From: Gemmatimonadota bacterium
Lineage (GTDB): Bacteria > GCA-2686955
Direction: 5' to 3'
NCBI GenBank assembly: GCA_002686955.1
Contig: NYZA01000217.1
Span: forward strand, 1-25,360
DNA: 25,360 nt
Position numbers and translations under genes: made by a program. Below the pieces are notes generated by a model that ran no database searches, had not been told where the DNA came from, and worked only from the letters and a program-made list of their open reading frames with translations. Position 1 is the stretch's first letter; each line of letters begins with the position of its first letter. Positions 10,061-17,235 of this stretch are shown here, in pieces.

Positions 10061-10648
10061 CTAGCTCCGCTCCGGCAGGCCGAGATCACCGATCGCGCCC
10101 GCGATCAGCTCGGTGTGGGTGGCGGGGTCGAGCTCCTTGTCGATGATCCGCCCTGCCAGCTCGGTCGCCATGTCGGCGGCCTGCGCATAGAGATCGTGCA
10201 CAGCGGTCTGCTTGGCGATCCCGATCTCGCGCCGGGCCCGCTCGATCATCTTATCGGCCTCCTCTTGCGCCTTCACCTCGATCCGCTGCTTCACCACGTC
10301 CGCGTCGCGGCGTCCCTCTTCGACGATCGCCGTCGCCTCGGCCCGTGCCTCGGCCATCCGCTCTTCGTGGCGTGCCAACTGGGCCGCCGCCTCGTCGCGG
10401 TCCTTCTTGGCCTCTTCCAACGATTCGCGAATGAAACGCTCTCGCGATTGCAGCGCGTTCAGAAGCGGACCCCAAGCGAACCTCCCGAGCACCCAGACCA
10501 CCAGAAGGAAGATCACCAGCGTCCACAGCGCGTTGCCGATATCACCTGCGAAGGGACCGCTGCCGCTCCCATCGCCTCCGGCGGCCATCGCCGCGCCTGG
10601 CAGGATCAGCCCCAGCGCCGCCGCGACCTCGATCGCTTTTCGTTTCAT
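10061..10648 (-). CDS. atpF: ATP synthase b subunit with signal-peptide-like N-terminus
   Basis: The 195-residue b subunit forms the peripheral stalk. The membrane helix is about residues 38-57 (ALWTLVIFLLVVWVLGRFAW) and is followed by a long charged coiled coil (SRERFIRESLEEAKKDRDEA onward) ending in the usual amphipathic C-terminus. Unusually, a hydrophobic signal-like stretch with an AMAA cleavage-type site (residues about 3-22) and a Gly-rich linker precede the helix. The start is the ATG at 10648, with GAGAGAG just upstream; an in-frame ATG at 10702 would add 18 polar residues and bury the signal. Confidence 0.94.
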   Translation of the reverse strand: MKRKAIEVAAALGLILPGAAMAAGGDGSGSGPFAGDIGNALWTLVIFLLVVWVLGRFAWGPLLNALQSRERFIRESLEEAKKDRDEAAAQLARHEERMAEARAEATAIVEEGRRDADVVKQRIEVKAQEEADKMIERARREIGIAKQTAVHDLYAQAADMATELAGRIIDKELDPATHTELIAGAIGDLGLPERS

Positions 10649-10722
10649 CGTCGTCTCTCTCGCCGACGGCCGAGCGGCGTCCACCGCATCGGCCTGTTCC
10701 ATTCTCGGTCCGCTTCGAGCGC

Positions 10723-11061
10723 CTACAGAACCGCCAGCAGGCCCACAACGACGGCGAAGAGTGTCGCACCCTCGACCATGGCCGCGGTGATGATCATCGC
10801 GGTCGAGATCTGACCGGCTGCCTCGGGCTGACGAGCCATCGACTCGACCGCGCTGCCACCGATCCGACCGATGCCGGCACCGCCGCCCATGATAACCAGA
10901 CCCGCGCCGATCGCGCCGCCCATCTTGGCGGCGCCCGCGGTGGTGAGGAATGTGGCGGTTTCGGCCGCGACCTCTGAAGCCATGGCGATGGCCGGAGCCA
11001 TCAGGATCAGAAGGGCCATCGAGAGAAGGGTTCGAACGGTCTTTGCGCCGTTGGTGTTCAT
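10723..11061 (-). CDS. atpE: ATP synthase c subunit with N-terminal signal-like extension
   Basis: The c-ring proteolipid, 112 residues against the usual 70-90. Two transmembrane helices flank the polar loop ESMARQPE. The ion-binding carboxylate is Glu97 in AAMVEGATLF. Residues known to ligate sodium in Na+-type c subunits (Gln in helix 1; Ser, Thr and Tyr in helix 2) are replaced by Ile, Gly, Ala and Phe when the ARQPE loop is used as anchor, so proton coupling is inferred. The first ~30 residues look like a cleavable signal peptide (LLSMALLILMAPAIAMA). The ATG at 11061 follows AAGGA; the open frame upstream is not family-like. Confidence 0.95.
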   Translation of the reverse strand: MNTNGAKTVRTLLSMALLILMAPAIAMASEVAAETATFLTTAGAAKMGGAIGAGLVIMGGGAGIGRIGGSAVESMARQPEAAGQISTAMIITAAMVEGATLFAVVVGLLAVL

Positions 11062-11198
11062 TGTCTGTATTTCCTTGCGCTTTCCAGTGGCGGTCGTGCG
11101 AGGCCGATCGCCGTGTTTCCTCTCGCCATCGCAGTCACGCCTCATGGCCCGCGTGCCCCGCGCATATCCGGGCATGGCGAGTTTTCCTATGAGAGTTG

Positions 11199-12053
11199 TC
11201 AGTGATCGAGAACCACCGACATCCCGATAAAGAGTGAAGTCAAGAAGGTGAAAATAAAGGCCTGCAGGAAGGCCACGAAGATCTCCAGCAGGCTGATCGC
11301 GACACTTCCCAGCACCACCGGCACCGCGACGCCCAGCCCGGCGCCCGCGCCGATGCCGGTCCCGGCCTGCAAGATGAAGCCGAGCAGAACAGCCAACAGA
11401 ATATGCCCCGCGATCATATTGGCGAAGAGCCGCACCGCCAGCGCGAAGGTCTTCGCGATCAGGCCGATCAGCTCTACCGGCACCAAGAGAGGCGCCAGCC
11501 AGAGCGGCCCGGGGCAGAAATGCGCCAAATAGGTCGTCCCCCCGAAACGCAGCCCGTTGGTGACCATCATGATCAGCGTCAGAACCGCCAGCGTGCCGGT
11601 TGCCCAGATGTTGGCCGTCGCCGTGCCCCCGACATGGGTCCCGAAGAGCGCGCTGATGGCGGGAATCGGCAGCAGGCCGAGCACATTCACCGTCAGCACG
11701 AAGAAGAACACACTCCAGATGTAGGGGATGAAGCGATCGGTGTGTTGGTGGAGTACCGGCCGCGCCACCTCGGCGCGCAGATACTCACAGATCGACTCGA
11801 TGAAATTCGCCGATCCCTTCGGCACCAGCCCTTCGATCCCCTCGTCCGTCGAAAAACGTCGCATCGCCCTCGGCACCAGCACCACGAGCAGAATCCCCGC
11901 CAGGATGAGCATCGTGATCTGATCGCTCAGAACCGTCATCACCCCGCCCGGGGTCAAGAATCCCCCGAGATCGACCTGTATCTCTTTGAGCGGGTGTTGG
12001 ACGACGTGATCGAGGGGGCTTCCGCCGGAGGAGATTTCGAGAAGAGATCCCAT
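11199..12053 (-). CDS. atpB: ATP synthase a subunit
   Basis: The 284-residue a subunit forms the proton half-channels against the c-ring. The essential Arg is in KTFALAVRLFANMIAGH at about residue 208. The helix with VNVLGLLPIPAISALFG is near 123-138, and five to six membrane helices are apparent. A C-terminal VAFLQAFIFTFLTSLFIG helix carries the conserved Gln (LQAF). The N-terminus is periplasmic and begins MGSLLEI. It starts six bases after the stop of the atpI-like gene, and 137 bases separate its stop from atpE. Confidence 0.97.
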   Translation of the reverse strand: MGSLLEISSGGSPLDHVVQHPLKEIQVDLGGFLTPGGVMTVLSDQITMLILAGILLVVLVPRAMRRFSTDEGIEGLVPKGSANFIESICEYLRAEVARPVLHQHTDRFIPYIWSVFFFVLTVNVLGLLPIPAISALFGTHVGGTATANIWATGTLAVLTLIMMVTNGLRFGGTTYLAHFCPGPLWLAPLLVPVELIGLIAKTFALAVRLFANMIAGHILLAVLLGFILQAGTGIGAGAGLGVAVPVVLGSVAISLLEIFVAFLQAFIFTFLTSLFIGMSVVLDH

Positions 12054-12059
12054 GTTGCT

Positions 12060-12461
12060 CTACGCAGTCCTTGATTCGGCCATCCTCGCGGACGCGAACC
12101 GAACGTCGAGAACGGCAAGCGCCAGGTGGCTCACCGCCAGCCAGATCAGAAGTGGAGCGCGGTCCAACGTGGTGGCCAGAGCCAACACGATGCCGCCCAA
12201 AAGCGCCACGCCGAAGCGGATTCCCACGGCCATCAGCGCGGCCATCGTCGCCTCGTCACGCGGCTTCCGTCGCACGAGCGGCAGCGCGCCCGCGACCGAG
12301 GCCGCGAAGCTCACCGCGCAACCCGCGCACATCGCGATCACCGCCGATCGCCCTCCCAGACGCAGAGTCGGGAAGTAGCCCACCGACGCGAGCCCGATGC
12401 TGCCCGCGAACGCCCAGAGCACGAATCGGAAGAAGCTCGCTCCGCGGCTCTTCGTCATCAT
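12060..12461 (-). CDS. AtpI-like small membrane protein (ATP synthase I chain family, tentative)
   Basis: A 133-residue protein with four predicted membrane helices: about residues 9-30 (FFRFVLWAFAGSIGLASVGY), 38-60, 72-95 and 101-120. Size, topology and position directly before atpB fit the ATP synthase I chain, an auxiliary protein in c-ring assembly or Mg transport. Sequence similarity is too weak to see by eye, so this is mainly a context call. The ATG at 12461 overlaps the preceding TGA as ATGATGA, which implies translational coupling. The frame continues upstream but reads as the shadow of the atpZ-like gene. Confidence 0.65.
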   Translation of the reverse strand: MMTKSRGASFFRFVLWAFAGSIGLASVGYFPTLRLGGRSAVIAMCAGCAVSFAASVAGALPLVRRKPRDEATMAALMAVGIRFGVALLGGIVLALATTLDRAPLLIWLAVSHLALAVLDVRFASARMAESRTA

Positions 12462-12715
12462 CCGTCTCGGCCGTCCTCGAGACCCCCTGCGCCAGAGTCG
12501 TCGCTTCGGGAGGCCCGCAGAGCCTCGCGGATCAGGTTGTACATTCCCCCGACCAGCCCGATCATCGTGCACGTGAGCAGCCCCCACGGCGTCCAATCGA
12601 AATGGCGATCGAGGGCGTAGCCCACGGCCGCGAGACCCACCACCGACGCTGTCAGCTCCATGCCCATGGAGGCCAGGCGAACCCAGCCGCCCCTCGGCCG
12701 CGAGCGTTCGGACAT
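12458..12715 (-). CDS. atpZ: AtpZ/AtpI-family ATP synthase accessory protein
   Basis: The first gene of the ATP synthase operon encodes about 85 residues with two membrane helices. They are roughly LASMGMELTASVVGLAAVGY (before the conserved ALDRHF turn) and TPWGLLTCTMIGLVGGMYNL (followed by IREALR). This G-x-x-x-D...P...G-G-x-x-Y/N-x-x-R pattern is that of the AtpZ/AtpI family found at the head of bacterial atp operons, thought to help assembly or divalent cation uptake. The start was placed at the ATG at 12715, with GGAG 11 bases upstream. An in-frame GTG at 12754 has no clear ribosome binding site. The stop overlaps the next ATG. Confidence 0.72.
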   Translation of the reverse strand: MSERSRPRGGWVRLASMGMELTASVVGLAAVGYALDRHFDWTPWGLLTCTMIGLVGGMYNLIREALRASRSDDSGAGGLEDGRDG

Positions 12716-12754
12716 CGGGTCGGGATCTCCAGAAACTTGCGAAGACTCAACCAC

Positions 12755-13069
12755 GCAAGACCGCGAACTCTACTCGCGCGCGCACGGTCATTACAACCAG
12801 ATTCGGCGACAATGAATCATCGGTGAAACGCTGCGCGCTCTCCTCGTCGAATGGGAGCCTGAATCGGTTTCGGGTGTGTCAACGAGACCGGGGATTTTGG
12901 GATGGAGTACTGAGGTTTTCCGGCGCTCATCCGAGCGTGCCAGGCTCACCGGCCCCGGCTCCTCGATCCCCACGCGCCTCCGGAAGCGAGCGGTGCCGGC
13001 GATCGACCGGCGCTCTCCCTATCCGTCTTGCGGTGGAGTTACAATCAAGAGAGGGCGCGGCGGTGATGG
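12755..13069. other. Intergenic region between divergent atp operon and beta-helix gene
   Basis: About 315 bases. It must contain the atp operon promoter (candidate -10 at 12790-12795). Short open frames cross it on both strands, but none has family-like sequence or a good start. A GAGGG ribosome-binding-like sequence at 13051-13055 precedes an ATG at 13066. That ATG opens only a seven-codon frame which stops at 13087, inside a dispersed repeat copy, and it could be the remnant of the original start of the downstream gene. Confidence 0.4.
12790..12795 (-). promoter_or_regulatory. Possible -10 element for the ATP synthase operon
   Basis: On the minus strand TGTAAT matches the TATAAT consensus at five of six positions and lies about 75 bases upstream of the atpZ-like start. 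No convincing -35 hexamer is found at 16-18 bases, so this is only a candidate. Confidence 0.25.
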
Positions 13070-14353
13070 ATGCTCCGATTCGACCCTAAGGGTCCGCGCA
13101 AGAATGACTTGTCATCTTGGCGCCCAGATGTGGTGCAGATCTGGTCGATCGGTGAGTTCCGAGCAAACTGGGCGACCGCTTCCGACACTCGCGTTGGCTA
13201 CACCGCGGGGGGCGCCATCGCATTTCTCGATGTCACCGATGGGACCTTGCTGCGGAGCTCGATCATCGAAAGCAATTCAGCCGCCACGGGGGGAGGAATC
13301 CTCTGCGAGGGCTCATCGCCACACATCGTGGGCTGCGAGATCGCGCGCAACGGCGCCGGATTCGGTGCCGGCATACGGAGCGAGGGCGGTGCCCCTCTGA
13401 TTCAGGACTGCAGCATCGTGTCGAATCAAGGGGTAGTCTACAGCGCCGAGGGAGCGGGTGGTGGGATTGCGTCAGGGAGCGGCGGCTTGGTCGTCAGCCG
13501 GTGCATCATCGCCGACAACTACGGTGCCGACACCGGCGGAGGGATCTTCCTCTGGCCCGAATCTCGAGCGCATATCGTCCAGTGCCTCATTACCGGAAAC
13601 GACACTTGCTGGTGCGGCACCTTCGGCAGCGGCGGGGGGATCATGTGCCACTCCGACTTCGCCACGATCACCAACTCGACGATCGCCGACAACTCTGCCT
13701 GCATATCGGGTGATGGCATCGAGATCTCCGGCTCGCCAACGATCACGAACTGTGTCGTGTGGAATCGGATCTATGTCAGGAGAGGCAACCCTAGAATCAC
13801 CTACACTCTCACGAAACACCCTCGCAGTGGAGAAGGGAACATTGTCGCCGATCCTCGATTTCGCGGCGGTGGCGACTATCGGCTGCAAGCCCTTGAATGC
13901 GGTGGTCCCGGCATATCTCCGGCGATCGATGCGGGCCATCCCGGCGTCGAAGACGCCGATCTCTCCTGCGACTGGGGACTTGGCGGTTCTCGCTCCGACA
14001 TGGGCGCCTTCGGTGGCGATGGTGCCGGAATCCGCTGCAATCCCTGTATCCAGGTCTTTGGGATACCGGAGATGGTGGAATATGGCGACGTTCTGAACCC
14101 GGTGATACTGGCGACGAATCTCGGCACTTTCGACGCTTTGGTCGCCGTAGTGACAGGACCGATCGATACAACAATTCCGCTCTATCGCGGTCCGCCCATC
14201 GATGTAGCGCCCGGCGATTCCGTCGTACTCGAGCGCGAGCTCCGAATCGTGCCGTCGATTCCGGCGGGACTCTATCGCTGTGATGTGGATGCGACTCTGC
14301 GCGGCGAATTCGTTTCGCGTGGGGTGTTTGAAACGATTCTGCAAGACGATTGA
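13070..14353 (+). CDS. Right-handed parallel beta-helix protein, probably 5'-truncated
   Basis: The 427-residue frame encodes beta-helix rungs from about residue 48 to 250: repeated patterns such as SIIESNSAATGGGILCEGSS, CIIADNYGADTGGGIFL and STIADNSA. It ends the repeat domain with the SDMGAFGG closing motif near residue 305, then a C-terminal Ig-like domain (VAPGDSVVLEREL). This architecture is typical of secreted polysaccharide-active or surface proteins. However, there is no signal peptide and none of the usual N-terminal capping rung, and residues about 6-24 are translated from the dispersed repeat. The gene has probably lost its 5' end; expression and export are doubtful. It converges on another beta-helix gene. 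Confidence 0.72.
   Translation: MLRFDPKGPRKNDLSSWRPDVVQIWSIGEFRANWATASDTRVGYTAGGAIAFLDVTDGTLLRSSIIESNSAATGGGILCEGSSPHIVGCEIARNGAGFGAGIRSEGGAPLIQDCSIVSNQGVVYSAEGAGGGIASGSGGLVVSRCIIADNYGADTGGGIFLWPESRAHIVQCLITGNDTCWCGTFGSGGGIMCHSDFATITNSTIADNSACISGDGIEISGSPTITNCVVWNRIYVRRGNPRITYTLTKHPRSGEGNIVADPRFRGGGDYRLQALECGGPGISPAIDAGHPGVEDADLSCDWGLGGSRSDMGAFGGDGAGIRCNPCIQVFGIPEMVEYGDVLNPVILATNLGTFDALVAVVTGPIDTTIPLYRGPPIDVAPGDSVVLERELRIVPSIPAGLYRCDVDATLRGEFVSRGVFETILQDD
13085..13140 (+). repeat. Partial copy of a dispersed repeat (second copy at 23540-23634)
   Basis: This segment matches the reverse complement of the palindromic element near 23540-23634. CCTAAGGGTCCGCG is identical (14 of 14), followed by a diverged 20-base stretch (11 of 20 by eye), then GGCGCCCAGAT and GTGGTGCAGAT, which are identical apart from a two-base gap. 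The match stops abruptly after 13140, so the right inverted-repeat arm is absent here. Aligned by eye only. Confidence 0.75.
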
Positions 14354-14432
14354 CACTGAAAAGAAAGATGAAGGAGAGATGAGTCGAGCGACCTGAGCGC
14401 TCCTCCTCGTGCTCGCTTTCGTCCGCGACGAA

Positions 14433-16175
14433 TCAGGGGTAATGCACGCAGTCGAGCCCCACCCATGTGCCGTTGCAGGGGCCGCCGTACGCTCCCATAT
14501 CGCTTCTCGAAGCGTTCGGGAACCAGGCGGGCCACCGGGGATGCCGGTCGAATAGTGCGTCGATCGAGAGCGGATCTCCCGCGTCCACGCAGGGCGAGGC
14601 CGGAGGTAAGAGCAGATCTAATTCTCCGCGACACACGAAGAATGGATCGGTGTCGATATTGCCGATTCCGGGCCAGCCGCCTTCGATGTTGCTGTAGGCC
14701 ACGGTCAGATCGCCGAGGGGAGCCAGTAGCTCCTGGCCTTCGTTGTTCCAGAGAATCGTGTTGGCAATACGAAGTTCTCCTCCGTTGCAGAAGATGCCGC
14801 CGGAGTCGGTATCGGTATCCGGATTGCTCAGCCAGTTGCCTTCGATGCTGCAGTTGTCGATGTCGACATCGCCGACATCCGTGACGCTGATCGCGGCGCC
14901 GGCGGCGGTGTTCCATCCGGCGGCGTAATTGCCGGTCAAGATAGAGTTGGAAAGCAGCGTTCTCGAGCGCGTGACCACTCCCGCACCGCCCGCCCATTGG
15001 CCCTCGGAGCGATTATCCGAAACCACGCAGCCGATCATCTCGACGGTCGCACCCTCCGACGAGCTGATCGCACCGCCCGTGGCCGGGCCCCAGCCCGACG
15101 CGCTGTTGCCAGTGAAGATGCAGCGGTTGAAGCGCGCGAGCCGATGCGTGACGCTTACCCCGCCACCTCTGGCCCGGAAGCCACCGAGCGCGTGGTTGTC
15201 GGCGATGATGCAGTCGTTGAAGACAACACTGGCGTTGGGTTTGTAGCTGTAGATACTTGCGCCACCCCCATCGGCAAAACCGTCGGCGTAGCTCTGAGCC
15301 ACGTTGCCTCGTATCTCGCAGCGATTCAGTACGACCTTGTTCGATCCATAGAGGTAAAGTCCCGCTCCCCAAGCACCGAGAGTGGTGGTGTTGTTCTGAA
15401 TGGCGGTGTCTTCGATGTACCCTTCCTGGCCGTCGCCGCTGACGCCGGCGATTCCGCCATCATCGTTCTCTTCGATTCGACAGCGAACGATCTTGAACAC
15501 CTTGCTGTAGATTCCCAGTCCCGTCGCGTATCGGGTGCTTCTCGAGATTCGGGTATCGATGATCTCGAGTGAGTCGGTGTGGATCGATACGATGTCGCTT
15601 AAGTACGAGTAGTTCGAGTCTATGACGCAGCCCTTGATCGTCGCCTTCTCGCCGGAGAGCATGATGATCCCGGCGCCGCTGCTCGCGTGACAGTTCCGCA
15701 CGACACATCTGTCGAGGAGAATCGAAGAGCTCTCACCATGGATCGCGACGGCCTCGTCGTTTCCCGCGAGCTCCTCGAGAACGCAGAGCCGAATCGTTGG
15801 AGAAGCACGCCGACAGTACACTCCGGTGGCTCCGCCGCGACGGGCTCGCAAGGTCAATCCCGCCAACACGCTTCCGGGTCCCTCTTCCGACACGAACTGG
15901 AAGAGGCGGCCCGAATACCTCCATACGAGGGTCGCGGCCACGACTTCCGGGTCGGTCGGATCTTCGCTCGTAAGCAGCAGCGCCTTGCCTCGATAGTCGA
16001 TCGTCTCTTCTTCGTAGGTGCCGGGCGCGATGAGAATCGTGTCTCCCTCCGCCGCGCTGTCGATCGCTCCCTGGATCAAGAGATGGTCGTCGGGCACCAG
16101 AAGCACCGCACCTTCGCAAAGGGGCGCCGCGGATATGATGATCGAGACGAGTCGTGCGATCGATGTCAGCCGCAT
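14433..16175 (-). CDS. Secreted right-handed parallel beta-helix protein
   Basis: 580 residues. An N-terminal Sec signal peptide (about 1-22, RLVSIIISAAPLCEG) is followed by the capping motif IQGAIDSAAEGDTILIAPGT near residues 34-53, typical of pectate-lyase-like beta-helix repeat proteins. About 15-20 rungs follow with the recurring pattern C-x-I/V-x-x-N-x-A-x-G-G-G-x-x (for example NRCIFTGNSASGWG). The repeat domain closes with SRSDMGAYGG near residue 562. No catalytic site can be assigned. An AGGA ribosome binding site sits five bases before the ATG. It is convergent with the truncated homologue at 13070-14353, 79 bases apart, and both share the same closing motif. Confidence 0.88.
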   Translation of the reverse strand: MRLTSIARLVSIIISAAPLCEGAVLLVPDDHLLIQGAIDSAAEGDTILIAPGTYEEETIDYRGKALLLTSEDPTDPEVVAATLVWRYSGRLFQFVSEEGPGSVLAGLTLRARRGGATGVYCRRASPTIRLCVLEELAGNDEAVAIHGESSSILLDRCVVRNCHASSGAGIIMLSGEKATIKGCVIDSNYSYLSDIVSIHTDSLEIIDTRISRSTRYATGLGIYSKVFKIVRCRIEENDDGGIAGVSGDGQEGYIEDTAIQNNTTTLGAWGAGLYLYGSNKVVLNRCEIRGNVAQSYADGFADGGGASIYSYKPNASVVFNDCIIADNHALGGFRARGGGVSVTHRLARFNRCIFTGNSASGWGPATGGAISSSEGATVEMIGCVVSDNRSEGQWAGGAGVVTRSRTLLSNSILTGNYAAGWNTAAGAAISVTDVGDVDIDNCSIEGNWLSNPDTDTDSGGIFCNGGELRIANTILWNNEGQELLAPLGDLTVAYSNIEGGWPGIGNIDTDPFFVCRGELDLLLPPASPCVDAGDPLSIDALFDRHPRWPAWFPNASRSDMGAYGGPCNGTWVGLDCVHYP

Positions 16176-16271
16176 GCGAGTCCTCGCTGGGTTGCTTCAA
16201 TGATAGACGCTCCATCGACCGAAGGTCGCCTTCGATGCTCCGGAGAGACAGAAACGAAAAGAAGAGCCTCC

Positions 16272-16630
16272 ATGACAACGCCGACTCGAATGCTCCCGCT
16301 CCTGCTCGCATTGGCCATCGCCGCTTGCGCGGGAGCACGTCCGGATGACCCGCTCTAACCTCCCCGGAGACTCACACCCCCGATGTCGCCTACGAAGTCC
16401 CGACCGATCGGAGGGAGCCGATCGATCTGCTTCCCCGCGCACTCCACAAGGAACCTCCCTCATATCCCGCCGAGGCTCTCAGGGCGCGAGTCCAGGGAAG
16501 GGTGATGATACTGGCGACCGTCGGCGCCGACGGCCTCGTCAAGGAGAGCTCCTTGCTCCATCGCCTTCGTGTTTCGCTGATTCGCGCGTCCACCGCTCGG
16601 GCGGTCCGAGGCTACTTCCATTTTGGCGGC
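16272..16630 (+). pseudogene. Frameshifted TonB C-terminal-domain lipoprotein relic
   Basis: An ATG at 16272 begins a lipoprotein signal (MLPLLLALAIAAC, lipidated Cys at residue 19), but this frame stops at 16356-16358. In the frame reached by stepping back one base there, translation continues as LTSPETHTPDVAYEVPTDRR and then KEPPSYPAEALRARVQGRVM and ILATVGADGLVKESS, the classic TonB C-terminal pattern YP-x-x-A...G-x-V...V-x-x-x-G-x-V. After RAVRGYFHF the similarity fades with no recognisable final strand. I read this as one gene broken by a single-base deletion plus 3' decay. A sequencing error at the frameshift is possible, but it would not explain the missing end. Confidence 0.62.
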
Positions 16631-16843
16631 CCCCCTCGAGCGAAAATGTGTTCGGAGCCATCGACGGGGCGGGGAGAGGAGAAGTGCCCGAAGTGTTCCC
16701 CGGCGCACGCGTTCAAAAGCAGGGGCGGTCCGGGCCCATTTCGATGCGCGGCCGTGGGGGTTTGCGTCGCTCGCGCGGTCGAGGTGGCGATTTCGCATAT
16801 CGCCATCCCCCCTGACTTGGCCTCAATCATGACGAGCCGAAGC

Positions 16844-16873
16844 TTGACACCATATTCAGGCACGCGCTATAAA
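16844..16873 (+). promoter_or_regulatory. Strong sigma70-type promoter of rpsT
   Basis: TTGACA (16844-16849) and TATAAA (16868-16873) are separated by 18 bases. The -35 is a perfect match and the -10 matches five of six. Transcription would start near 16880, giving a leader of about 25 bases before the rpsT start. Confidence 0.85.
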
Positions 16874-16905
16874 AGCGGATTCATCCCACTTCTCGGAGAG
16901 ACCTC

Positions 16906-17163
16906 TTGCCACATCATCGTTCCGCAGTGAAGCGCCTGCGCCAGTCGGCCGTCGCCCGGCAGCGCAATCGCAACATCAAGAGCACCATCAAGACCGCCGT
17001 CAAGAAGCTCGACGCCCTCACCGACCCGACCGAGGCGCGCGCCCTTCTCAGCGAGGTGCACGGCATGCTCGACAAGGCCGCCAAGAGGAACGTGATGCAC
17101 GCCCGCACGGCCGATCGCCGTAAGTCCCGCCTGGCGAAGCGGATCGCCGCCTTGGGCGACTGA
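16906..17163 (+). CDS. rpsT: 30S ribosomal protein S20
   Basis: The 85-residue bS20 binds 16S rRNA early in 30S assembly. Its three-helix, Lys/Arg-rich sequence is clear: SAVKRLRQSAVARQRNRNIK at the N-terminus and MLDKAAKRNVMHARTADRRK near residues 53-72, followed by SRLAKRIA. The start is a TTG at 16906, five bases after GGAGAG. E. coli rpsT also starts with UUG, where the weak start takes part in autogenous control, so the same may apply here. Monocistronic: its own promoter upstream and a terminator downstream. Confidence 0.97.
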   Translation: MPHHRSAVKRLRQSAVARQRNRNIKSTIKTAVKKLDALTDPTEARALLSEVHGMLDKAAKRNVMHARTADRRKSRLAKRIAALGD

Positions 17164-17189
17164 TCACGCGACCGGTGTCGCCGGTACCG

Positions 17190-17223
17190 AACCCGCGGTT
17201 GCTGAGCATTCCGCGGGTTTTCT
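17190..17223 (+). terminator. Rho-independent terminator of rpsT
   Basis: A nine-base perfect stem AACCCGCGG / CCGCGGGTT (17190-17198 with 17211-17219), with a 12-base loop that can pair further (TGC/GCA), is followed by a T-rich tract. It lies 27 bases after the rpsT stop. Confidence 0.85.
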
Positions 17224-17235
17224 AGTGTACGGGGA

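Noticed and set aside
11062-11175. N-terminal extension of AtpE or a separate small ORF
   Set aside because: The in-frame upstream region is polar and unlike any c subunit, and AAGGA lies correctly before the ATG at 11061.
12823-13400. Short plus-strand frames across the gap upstream of the beta-helix gene
   Set aside because: No recognisable sequence, low-complexity Arg/Ser content and no good start; treated as noise.
16345-16815. 157-codon frame overlapping the TonB-domain relic
   Set aside because: It is Arg/Ser-rich and lies in the third frame; the TonB motif is in another frame.
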